64,000 bases of DNA from Jilunia laotingensis. GTDB taxonomy: Bacteria; Bacteroidota; Bacteroidia; Bacteroidales; Bacteroidaceae. The position numbers and the translations under genes were made by a program. The stretch covers positions 2,790,001 to 2,854,000 of the forward strand of contig NZ_JACRTF010000001.1 in assembly GCF_014385165.1 (NCBI RefSeq), given 5' to 3'. Of the stretch, positions 54,290 through 62,500 are shown piece by piece. Below the pieces are notes generated by a model. The model made no database searches. It saw only the letters and a list, made by a program, of their open reading frames with translations, and had not been told where the DNA came from. Each line of letters opens with the position of its first letter. Position 1 is the first letter of the stretch.

Positions 54290-56611
54290 TTAATTGCTTA
54301 TTTTAATTTCAAAATTTGCACCTAATTCTATTTCAGTTCCCGCATCCAATGTAATTCCCTCTGAAACTTCCAATACAATATCCGATCCCGACTTAACAAC
54401 GAAATCTCCTGTAGCCTTGGTCGGATCAACAGAATTTCCTGTGGTTATTTGACTACCTTTGATATAATGAGTGCCGGTCACTGATTCATTCTGTAAATAG
54501 ATAGGAGCGACATAAGGTATATAGTCATGTTTATACAATGTCAAAACATAATTTTGGGGTAAAGGATAAAATGTAGCAGTTCTTCCGACTTGAAAATAAA
54601 TACGTTGGTCACTAAAAAGACCTCTTAATGATATATTTGTACCATCGACTCCCGTATTCACAGTCAAACTATTCGATGATTTGGTAACAGACGCATTAAG
54701 AAAGCGAGAAGGAGTATTCGTCCACATTTCAAATTCGGGACAACCTATCAGGTTATGCGTCAAAGCCAGCCAATGAAAATCACTTCCTTTATAATCGGCT
54801 TTGGAAAAGGCTTCGGCTTGTCCTATCTTTCCTGAAAAGAATTTAATCCGATTTACAAATTTTTTTTCTAAAGCTGTAGAACTCCCCGTCCAACCTTCTC
54901 GGGTATTTCCCAAAAACGCAACTCCACCGTATTTCCCTCCAACAGTGAACGACTCTCCTACATTATATTTCATATCATAAGTGACTCCACCACCCACATA
55001 TATATCATATGGAGTGACGGAACAAGCTATAGAATAAAGGACTGACGGATAATTAAAATTGACTAGATTATCAAGGCCATTACCTGTTTCGATCTCATTC
55101 CATGGGGCGGGATAGACTCCTTCCCGGGCATTGACAAGATAATGTCCTGAATTATTGTTACCATTACTTTTTGCCTTCACTCCACTGGGACTCCCATGGG
55201 CAAACCAGCTAACAAAACCATGAAAATTATTATTCATCAGATCAATCACATCCTTTCCCGTGGGATAGGTTGGAATTGAATCAAGATGTTCCGGATATTC
55301 TCTCAAGATTGTAGTATCAGGGAAAATGGTATAAAATTCATTGGCAATAGCCTCCCCTTCATGATCGTTTTGCATTTTGTCCGACTCCATATACAATGCC
55401 TTTTTCAAGTAAGCATAATTACCTTTGCCGGGATTCTGCTCATAAAGCAATAGTTTATCAATATAATTATTGATCTCTTCACCATCCCGACATAAAAGGC
55501 GTCCGACAAATAATTCCGGATTATAATCCAAACCATCCGATTTCTCTCCTAAATCGGAATCTCCATCTCGATTCCAATTTCCATTCAAGTCACTAAAATA
55601 CAAATCGGAAGGAATTTGGACGTTGCCACGATAGTAATCTGTGCCATACCGAATCGGCACAAACTCCCTTCGTCCTCCCAATAACACATACCTTGTTCCC
55701 TTGTCATAAGCCAGTTTTAGGTATTGGCGCAACTTGCCCGCGTCATCGGACAAGTTGGATACTTCATCTTTCGTTATGGAAGCATCACTCAATATGTCCT
55801 GCATCGTCACAATACCCGCATTCAGACCTTTCTGACGTTTCCAATCGACCAGTCTCCTAAAGTAAGGGGCTAAGCTTCTAGAAGTGATCACCACATATTC
55901 ATAAGCCGGAAGATTCATGGTTGAAGCGGTTGCCCGAACCTGTGAACGGGAATTCAGTATTCGGCTTATGTCCGATTTATTCTCTACGAAACCAAGCATT
56001 TCTTTCAGTTCTGCCGATTTTCTGGGGGGAGAAGCAATGGGAGATATTCTTTTTGCTACATTTCTCGATGACACATTATTATAATTATAGTTGATGGTAA
56101 AGCCAACCGAAGAATGAAACAGCAGTTGATTGGAGGAAGCCACGTACTGTACGGGTGTCACCTTTACCGTCAAGATTCGTTTGTCACCGTCCAGATACCC
56201 TTCATCTATAATCTGGGCTATTTTCTCAGGATATGCACCGGAAGTGACAAAAGAAGATGGGATGAACTCGCTCTTTACACTATTCAAAGAGATTGGGATG
56301 GGTGCTTGAATAGGTAATAAGGGGGCGGACAGATCAATCGGTATACTACCGGAAGCATTTATATCAATTGAAAAAGAGACAGGTTCGTTAGGAACAATAA
56401 AACGGAGAATGCGGTAAGGCAATGAAGGTGTCCCTACACTGTCATTTGCCGAGCAATCCTCATACGACAAATTAGCATACGTATTTCCGTCTTCCTGCAA
56501 CTGATTGTCGATAATCAGTTTATCAGGATCGAAAGCAACCGTATGATTAATTTGGGCTTGTATGCCCATATGGCATAAAAAACAAGCTATCAGTAATACA
56601 TATTGTTTCAT
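54290..56611 (-). CDS. Gingipain-like C25 family cysteine peptidase
   Basis: I use ATG 56611 (MKQYVLLIACFLCHMG), since an ATG three codons earlier only adds MYI. This gives 773 residues. The signal peptide ends GIQAQ. A C25-type propeptide (about 20-215) precedes the catalytic domain, which starts at YEYVVITSRSLAPYFRRLVDWKRQKG and carries His about 472 (WFAHGSPSG) and Cys about 530 (SIACSVTPYD), the gingipain dyad arrangement. An Ig-like part and a terminal segment ending ELGANFEIKISN follow. The terminus is not a classical Por sorting tail. It is probably a secreted or surface protease. It lies 4 bp before the paralogue 1 gene in the same operon. Confidence 0.85.
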   Translation of the reverse strand: MKQYVLLIACFLCHMGIQAQINHTVAFDPDKLIIDNQLQEDGNTYANLSYEDCSANDSVGTPSLPYRILRFIVPNEPVSFSIDINASGSIPIDLSAPLLPIQAPIPISLNSVKSEFIPSSFVTSGAYPEKIAQIIDEGYLDGDKRILTVKVTPVQYVASSNQLLFHSSVGFTINYNYNNVSSRNVAKRISPIASPPRKSAELKEMLGFVENKSDISRILNSRSQVRATASTMNLPAYEYVVITSRSLAPYFRRLVDWKRQKGLNAGIVTMQDILSDASITKDEVSNLSDDAGKLRQYLKLAYDKGTRYVLLGGRREFVPIRYGTDYYRGNVQIPSDLYFSDLNGNWNRDGDSDLGEKSDGLDYNPELFVGRLLCRDGEEINNYIDKLLLYEQNPGKGNYAYLKKALYMESDKMQNDHEGEAIANEFYTIFPDTTILREYPEHLDSIPTYPTGKDVIDLMNNNFHGFVSWFAHGSPSGVKAKSNGNNNSGHYLVNAREGVYPAPWNEIETGNGLDNLVNFNYPSVLYSIACSVTPYDIYVGGGVTYDMKYNVGESFTVGGKYGGVAFLGNTREGWTGSSTALEKKFVNRIKFFSGKIGQAEAFSKADYKGSDFHWLALTHNLIGCPEFEMWTNTPSRFLNASVTKSSNSLTVNTGVDGTNISLRGLFSDQRIYFQVGRTATFYPLPQNYVLTLYKHDYIPYVAPIYLQNESVTGTHYIKGSQITTGNSVDPTKATGDFVVKSGSDIVLEVSEGITLDAGTEIELGANFEIKISN

Positions 56612-56711
56612 GATATACATTTTATATTTAAGGATTATGCCTCCTTTGAAAAGGAGACATAATTCGGAATTATCCAGTTATTTTATTAGAAACAGCACAT
56701 GGTTCTGTTCA

Positions 56712-57941
56712 TCATTCCAGCACCATACGTTTGGAGTCGATCACCGTACCGTCAATGATCAAAGCGTACACATACATTCCCGGTTCGAAATCAGTGGCAC
56801 TTATCTGTACTTTGCCGGTAGTGGTTCCCGGTGATAAGGGATAACGTTTCAGTAGTCCTCCATTCAAATTAAAGATGCTGATAGATGCGCTTCGGGCATC
56901 CTGCGACAATTGATAAGCAATCTCCGTAGACTGGTTGAACGGATTAGGGGTATTTTGATAGAGTTTTGGAATGGACATACGCATGGGATTGGAGTCTACG
57001 ACTTCATTTCCCTCATTTGCAGCGGCATTTCTTGGCAATATCTCCCCGGATTTAAGTTGATTCACTTCCGTAGTCAATTCCTGAATGGACTGCACTAGGA
57101 GAGGGATCATCTCGATATAGTTAATGCTCAGACCACCCTGTTCGTTTTCATAAACGAGATTGGGATATACTTCCTTCAATTCCTGGGCGATCAGACCGTA
57201 ATGGGCGCGTGAATAGATTTGAGCTTCATCGAAAGTCAGTTCTTTAGTAGCTGCTACCGTGTCCGTGGCTGAAAGGGCAGCACGAGAGGTGCTGAGAGGA
57301 GATTGCATACTGAATTGAATCGTGTTCAACCGACTTAACTTAGTCATTGCACTTTCTTCCGAATCTGATTGGGAGGATAAAAGAGAAGGGTTGGATGAAG
57401 AAATTACAGGGGTCAACAACATTCCATTGACACTACCGGTTACAAAAACATTTCCCCGGAAATAGCCAGCATAACGTCCGTTTATATAAGTACCGTAATC
57501 GTTATGAACGGATGTAGCATAAATGCCTGCACCTTTATTAGTGCCATAAAGCATTGCCAAGACACCATAGTTGGAACCTGGCGTATAATTACCTGCTATG
57601 CCGATCAATCCAAATGATTGTCCTGTATCGATTGCGGTAGGAGTGTATGCAAAACCGATAACTCCAACATTATAAGCATGGGGAGATAGCCCAACACCCG
57701 CATCAACAGCTCTTGCCCAACCGGAACTAGTTGAAGCATCGCGCGAGGCCGAAAATGTAATAGATTTAGTCGAACTGATTTTAGCTTCCTTTATAGACTC
57801 ACCAGCCGTGTTTATACTCAGGGTAGACAAAGGCACAGCACTGGTAGCTATACCGACTTTACCATCAGCATTAATTTTCACTTGTGAGAAACTTAGCGCA
57901 CAGGTCATTGCAAAGCAAATAAAAATAAAATTCCTTTTCAT
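56712..57941 (-). CDS. Exported protein with S74-type domain and type IX sorting tail
   Basis: The protein has 409 residues. The signal peptide ends ALSFS. The N-terminal part is Gly/Ser/Thr-rich and fibre-like (ADGKVGIATSAVPLSTLSI). An S74 intramolecular-chaperone-like segment (AHYGLIAQELKEVYPNLVYE, about 250-270) leads into a helix (IPLLVQSIQELTTEVNQLK). The last about 85 residues (LYQNTPNPFNQSTEIAYQLS to ALIIDGTVIDSKRMVLE) are a classical type A sorting domain. It is first in the five-gene operon. A trimeric surface fibre is a reasonable guess. It shows no catalytic hydrolase site. Confidence 0.8.
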   Translation of the reverse strand: MKRNFIFICFAMTCALSFSQVKINADGKVGIATSAVPLSTLSINTAGESIKEAKISSTKSITFSASRDASTSSGWARAVDAGVGLSPHAYNVGVIGFAYTPTAIDTGQSFGLIGIAGNYTPGSNYGVLAMLYGTNKGAGIYATSVHNDYGTYINGRYAGYFRGNVFVTGSVNGMLLTPVISSSNPSLLSSQSDSEESAMTKLSRLNTIQFSMQSPLSTSRAALSATDTVAATKELTFDEAQIYSRAHYGLIAQELKEVYPNLVYENEQGGLSINYIEMIPLLVQSIQELTTEVNQLKSGEILPRNAAANEGNEVVDSNPMRMSIPKLYQNTPNPFNQSTEIAYQLSQDARSASISIFNLNGGLLKRYPLSPGTTTGKVQISATDFEPGMYVYALIIDGTVIDSKRMVLE

Positions 57942-58098
57942 AATACATTAAAATTTAATTTATAATAGGGTTAACTTCTTAAATTCTTCTCATGAAACGT
58001 TCGTTTATGGAGTGACAGGTTCTCAAAAAGTGTTTGTATGTCAAGTGACTTTTAATGTATTGGCAGGCAAAGGGGCTAAGGACACTGTTATACCGAGA

Positions 58099-58129
58099 CA
58101 AAGATAACAAAATTAAATTGTATTTTCAA
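58099..58129 (-). promoter_or_regulatory. Promoter of the exported-protein operon
   Basis: On the minus strand: TTGA (58129-58126), a 19-bp spacer and TATCTTTG (58106-58099). It predicts a leader of about 150 nt to ATG 57941. Confidence 0.6.
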
Positions 58130-58382
58130 TTATTTTAGTTAAATAGTAGCGTGATATGCAATGAAATAGAAAACATCTATTCCATTTATTTTAGAATGGC
58201 AATGAAAAAGGAATTCATGTTGAAATATACCGGTCGTCGATTTATAGTAATCTTTGTATAGTTATTTTGTCGTATACTGTTTTTTGCCATTGTTTGGAAA
58301 TAAGTAAAATAGTATTAGTATATGAAAAAGGGAGTAAGATAAATGGTTGATATACAGTGCTGAATGAATGCTTTTTTACCTC

Positions 58383-58492
58383 GGTGATGAACCCCTTCTT
58401 CCTCGGTGATGAAGGGGGTGTTCCTCACCGAGGAAGGAGGGGTTCATCGGTGTCCTTCAAGGTGTTCATCGGTGAGGGGAAAATGCCGGCAT
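58383..58492. repeat. Tandem array with exact 22-bp period (array C), folding into a 24-bp hairpin
   Basis: Five units start at 58383, 58405, 58427, 58449 and 58471. Four begin GGTGATGAA, GGTGAGGGG or GGTGTCCTT and the third begins ACCGAGGAA. The first four end CCTC or CATC. Segments 58386-58409 and 58425-58448 are complementary over 24 bp with a single G-U wobble and a 15-nt loop. The array fills part of the 57942-58720 gap, which has no other visible gene. Confidence 0.75.
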
Positions 58493-58720
58493 TTTAAGTA
58501 CTCAGCTATGTAATATATTTTCTTATAATCCTGCATTCAAACAGTTGACAGAATAATTATATTTCTACAGCTTCGGCTATGGATGTTTAGAGCGAACTAT
58601 GGTTACTATCCTTTTTTATAGATTAATTCATATATGACTTAAATAATGTATTGAACAGTGTCCGACCAAAAAACGTTAATATCCTATGTCGTTCTCATAA
58701 AAAAGTGCGATATTTGCGGC

Positions 58721-59374
58721 ATGAATCAGATTGGAACAATTATAGATATATTGATAAAGGGCTGTGCTATCGGTGTAATTGTCTCCGCTCCATTGGGGCC
58801 GGTAGGGGTTCTTTGCATTCAGCGGACTTTGAATAAAGGACGCTGGTATGGCTTTGTTACCGGACTGGGCGCTTCTTTAAGCGATATTGCCTACGCTTTG
58901 TTGACAGGATATGGCATGAGCTTTATCTTCGATTATATCGATAAAAATATATTCTATTTGCAGCTTCTCGGAAGTATAATGCTACTTGTTTTCGGTATTT
59001 ACACCTTCCGCAGCAATCCGGTAAAGTCTATCCGGCCGGCATCTACCAATAAAGGTTCTTATTTTCATAACTTCATCACGGCATTTGCCGTCACTCTTTC
59101 CAACCCGCTTATCATCTTCCTTTTCATCGGACTTTTTGCACGTTTTGCTTTCATGCAACCCGGTGTATTGCTTTTTGAAACGATCACGGGATATCTGGCG
59201 ATTGCCATCGGTGCCCTTCTCTGGTGGTTCGGCATCACATTCTTTGTCAATAAAGTGCGGAAAAAGTTCAATCTGCGAGGCATTTGGATCCTGAACCGTA
59301 TCATTGGCGGCATTGTTATGGTTGTGTCCGTAGTAGGGTTGGTATATACCTTTCTCGGGGAGTCTATTTATTGA
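58721..59374 (+). CDS. LysE family exporter
   Basis: ATG 58721 (MNQIGTIIDILIKGC) is chosen because homologues begin here and the upstream 21 codons are not membrane-like. This gives 217 residues. The family motif SAPLGPVGVLCIQRTLNKGR (about 20-39) and about six hydrophobic segments identify the LysE/RhtB superfamily of amino-acid exporters. The substrate is unknown. A GATATTTG close to a -7 box ends 5 bp before this ATG, which would make the leader very short or absent. The operon continues with the DUF4924 gene. Confidence 0.85.
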   Translation: MNQIGTIIDILIKGCAIGVIVSAPLGPVGVLCIQRTLNKGRWYGFVTGLGASLSDIAYALLTGYGMSFIFDYIDKNIFYLQLLGSIMLLVFGIYTFRSNPVKSIRPASTNKGSYFHNFITAFAVTLSNPLIIFLFIGLFARFAFMQPGVLLFETITGYLAIAIGALLWWFGITFFVNKVRKKFNLRGIWILNRIIGGIVMVVSVVGLVYTFLGESIY

Positions 59375-59424
59375 ACCAAGCAAGAAATCATGTATTGCGA
59401 AATAAACAAAGGAGGAATGAAAAG

Positions 59425-59967
59425 ATGAAGATTGCACAGCAACTGAAAGAAAAAAACATTGCCGAATACCTTATCTATATGTGGCAAGTAGAGGATATGA
59501 TCCGTGCCAACCATTGTGATATCGATAGGGTGGAGCAAAATATGATATCCCGTTATCCGGAAGAAGATCGTCCGGCACTTCATGAGTGGTATGATAATCT
59601 CATCAACATGATGCGCGAAGAGAATGTCGTGGATAAAGGGCATCTACAGATCAACAAGAATGTAATACTCAATTTGACGGAACTTCATAATGCTTTGCTG
59701 GCATCTCCGAAGTTCCCGTTTTATAATGCGGCTTATTTCAAGGCATTGCCTTATATTGTGGAGCTGCGTAGCAAGAACGGGCAAAAGGAGGAACCTGAAC
59801 TGGAAACCTGCTTTGAAGTTCTGTACGGAGTGATGCTGCTGCGTTTGCAGAAGAAAGAGGTCAGTGCTGAAACGACGAAGGCGATAGAGGCTATCAGCGG
59901 CTTTTTATCATTACTAGCCAACTACTATGACAAGGATAAAAAAGGAGAATTAAAATTAGAAGATTAA
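59425..59967 (+). CDS. DUF4924 family protein
   Basis: The protein has 180 residues from ATG 59425, preceded by a GGAGGA sequence, an unusually good ribosome site for this genome. It begins MKIAQQLKEKNIAEYLIYMWQ and is largely helical and cytoplasmic. The MWQVEDMIRANHCDIDRVE block is typical of DUF4924, a Bacteroidota-specific family without known function. It lies 50 bp after lysE and 1 bp before rfbD, so the genes form one transcript. An ATG at 59417 is out of frame. Confidence 0.8.
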   Translation: MKIAQQLKEKNIAEYLIYMWQVEDMIRANHCDIDRVEQNMISRYPEEDRPALHEWYDNLINMMREENVVDKGHLQINKNVILNLTELHNALLASPKFPFYNAAYFKALPYIVELRSKNGQKEEPELETCFEVLYGVMLLRLQKKEVSAETTKAIEAISGFLSLLANYYDKDKKGELKLED

Positions 59968-59968
59968 T

Positions 59969-60829
59969 ATGAGGATATTGGTAACCGGGGCGAATGGACA
60001 ACTTGGCAACGAGATGCAAGTGCTTTCCAAAGAGAACCCGCAGCATGTCTATTTTTTTACCGACGTACAGGAACTGGATATTTGCGATGAACAGGCAATC
60101 AACCGTTTTGTGACAGACAACGAAATAGACATTATAGTGAATTGTGCAGCTTATACAGCTGTGGACAAGGCCGAAGACAATCCGGAACTGTGCGATAAAC
60201 TGAACCACATAGCTCCCGGTTATTTGGCCCGGGCCGCTCAAAGCAGGAATGCTGCCATTATCCAGATATCTACCGATTATGTCTTCGACGGAACTGCCCA
60301 TGTCCCTTATACGGAAAAGGAACCCACTTGTCCAAACTCTGTATATGGCACTACGAAGCTGGCTGGTGAGCAGGCTGTAATGGCGCAATGTACCAATGCG
60401 ATGATTATTCGTACGGCATGGTTGTATTCAACCTTTGGAAATAACTTTGTAAAGACGATGATCCGTTTGGGTAAAGAGCGTGAATCGTTAGGTGTTGTCT
60501 TCGACCAAATCGGAACCCCTACCTACGCTGAGGATTTGGCACGCGCCATCTATGTTGCCATCAATCAAGGTATTGTCCCGGGCATTTATCATTTCAGTAA
60601 TGAAGGGGTATGTTCATGGTACGATTTTACGATAGCTATCCATCGCATAGCCGGTATCACTGCATGCAAAGTAAGACCGTTGCATACCGATGAATATCCG
60701 GCAAAAGCACCCCGACCTAATTATTCGGTACTCGATAAGACAAAGATCAAAACAACTTTCGGCATCGAAATACCCCATTGGGAGGAGAGCCTGACAAAGT
60801 GTATCAATAAAAACAATCATAACGAATGA
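59969..60829 (+). CDS. rfbD: dTDP-4-dehydrorhamnose reductase
   Basis: This 286-residue short-chain dehydrogenase/reductase of the RmlD family makes the last step to dTDP-L-rhamnose for surface polysaccharide. The NAD(P) loop is TGANGQLG (about 6-13), and [13 protein letters not shown] and STDYVFDG are present. The catalytic Tyr and Lys are in [11 protein letters not shown] (about 126-136). It is unlinked to rfbA, B or C here. Its stop overlaps the prfC start (ATGA), so the two are translationally coupled. Confidence 0.93.
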   Translation: MRILVTGANGQLGNEMQVLSKENPQHVYFFTDVQELDICDEQAINRFVTDNEIDIIVNCAAYTAVDKAEDNPELCDKLNHIAPGYLARAAQSRNAAIIQISTDYVFDGTAHVPYTEKEPTCPNSVYGTTKLAGEQAVMAQCTNAMIIRTAWLYSTFGNNFVKTMIRLGKERESLGVVFDQIGTPTYAEDLARAIYVAINQGIVPGIYHFSNEGVCSWYDFTIAIHRIAGITACKVRPLHTDEYPAKAPRPNYSVLDKTKIKTTFGIEIPHWEESLTKCINKNNHNE

Positions 60830-62394
60830 ACGAAGAAATACAGAGACGAAGAACTTTTGCGATTATTGCACATCCGGATGCCGGTAAGACATCTTTGACT
60901 GAAAAACTGCTGCTTTTTGGTGGGCAAATTCAGGTAGCCGGTGCCGTAAAAAGTAACAAAATCAAGAAGACCGCTACCTCGGACTGGATGGAGATTGAGA
61001 AACAGCGTGGTATTTCGGTGACGACTTCCGTGATGGAATTCGATTATCGCGACTACAAGATCAACATCCTCGATACACCGGGGCACCAGGACTTTGCAGA
61101 AGACACTTACCGTACGTTGACTGCCGTAGACAGCGTTATTATCGTAGTGGATGGGGCAAAAGGTGTGGAAACACAGACGCGTAAGCTGATGGAAGTCTGC
61201 CGTATGCGCAATACGCCTGTCATCATCTTCGTTAATAAGATGGACCGTGAAGGTAAGGATCCGTTCGATTTGCTGGATGAGTTGGAAGAAGAGCTGATGA
61301 TCCAGGTTCGTCCATTGTCATGGCCTATCGAACAAGGTGCCCGCTTTAAAGGTGTCTATAACATATATGAGAAGAAGCTCGACCTGTACCAACCTTCCAA
61401 ACAGGTGGTGACGGAGAAAGTGGAAGTTGATATCCATTCGGAGGAATTGGACAAGCAGATCGGTAAACCATTGGCTGATAAATTACGTGGCGATCTGGAA
61501 CTGATCGAAGGGGTATATCCTGAACTCGATATAGATGCTTATCTGGCTGGAGATACTGCTCCCGTGTTCTTTGGTTCTGCCTTGAATAATTTCGGTGTGC
61601 AGGAATTGCTGAATTGCTTTGTGGAAATAGCCCCGAGTCCCCGCCCTGTCAAATCGGAAGAGCGTGAAGTCGATCCGGAAGAGCCTAAATTCAGCGGATT
61701 TATTTTTAAGATTACGGCTAACATCGATCCGAACCACCGTTCGTGTGTGGCGTTTTGTAAGGTATGTTCCGGTAAATTTGTACGTAATGCTCCTTATTAC
61801 CATGTGCGTCATGGCAAAACCATGCGCTTTTCATCACCTACACAGTTCATGGCACAACGTAAAACTACGATTGATGAGGCATATGCAGGTGATATTATCG
61901 GTTTACCGGATAATGGGACATTCAAGATTGGAGATACGTTGACGGAAGGCGAGCAGCTGCATTTCCGTGGCTTGCCGAGTTTTTCACCGGAGATGTTCAA
62001 ATACATCGAGAATGCCGATCCGATGAAGCAGAAACAACTGGCCAAGGGTATCGACCAATTGATGGACGAAGGTGTGGCGCAGTTGTTTGTCAATCAGTTC
62101 AATGGACGTAAGATCATAGGTACGGTAGGTCAGTTACAGTTCGAAGTAATCCAGTACCGTCTGCTCAATGAATACAATGCTTCCTGTCGTTGGGAACCGT
62201 TAAGCCTTTACAAGGCTTGTTGGATAGAGAGTGAAGACCCGGAAGAACTGGAAGCTTTCAAGAAACGCAAGTATCAGTACATGGCGAAGGATCGTGAGGG
62301 TAGGGATGTCTTTCTGGCTGATTCGAACTACGTACTACAGATGGCACAGATGGATTTTAAGAAGATAAAATTCCACTTTACGAGTGAGTTCTAA
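60826..62394 (+). CDS. prfC: Peptide chain release factor 3
   Basis: This 522-residue translational GTPase recycles RF1 and RF2 from the ribosome. The G motifs are [10 protein letters not shown] (about 16-25), [14 protein letters not shown] (about 84-97) and NKMDRE (about 138-143). The domain II and III regions match RF3 rather than EF-G ([21 protein letters not shown]). It begins inside the rfbD stop by a 4-bp overlap and ends before a perfect 24-bp terminator. Confidence 0.96.
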   Translation: MNEEIQRRRTFAIIAHPDAGKTSLTEKLLLFGGQIQVAGAVKSNKIKKTATSDWMEIEKQRGISVTTSVMEFDYRDYKINILDTPGHQDFAEDTYRTLTAVDSVIIVVDGAKGVETQTRKLMEVCRMRNTPVIIFVNKMDREGKDPFDLLDELEEELMIQVRPLSWPIEQGARFKGVYNIYEKKLDLYQPSKQVVTEKVEVDIHSEELDKQIGKPLADKLRGDLELIEGVYPELDIDAYLAGDTAPVFFGSALNNFGVQELLNCFVEIAPSPRPVKSEEREVDPEEPKFSGFIFKITANIDPNHRSCVAFCKVCSGKFVRNAPYYHVRHGKTMRFSSPTQFMAQRKTTIDEAYAGDIIGLPDNGTFKIGDTLTEGEQLHFRGLPSFSPEMFKYIENADPMKQKQLAKGIDQLMDEGVAQLFVNQFNGRKIIGTVGQLQFEVIQYRLLNEYNASCRWEPLSLYKACWIESEDPEELEAFKKRKYQYMAKDREGRDVFLADSNYVLQMAQMDFKKIKFHFTSEF

Positions 62395-62413
62395 ATAAAG
62401 TGAGGCTATTTCA

Positions 62414-62464
62414 TTAAAAAAGAGAGGACGCGATGTCACTGACATCGCGTCCTCTCTTTTTTAA
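62414..62464. terminator. Bidirectional rho-independent terminator after prfC
   Basis: A perfect 24-bp stem (62414-62437 with 62441-62464) has a 3-nt loop and A/T tracts on both sides. It serves both prfC and the convergent gene at 62501. Confidence 0.9.
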
Positions 62465-62500
62465 TAGTTATCGGTTGCGGTATCCCCGCAACCGATATTT

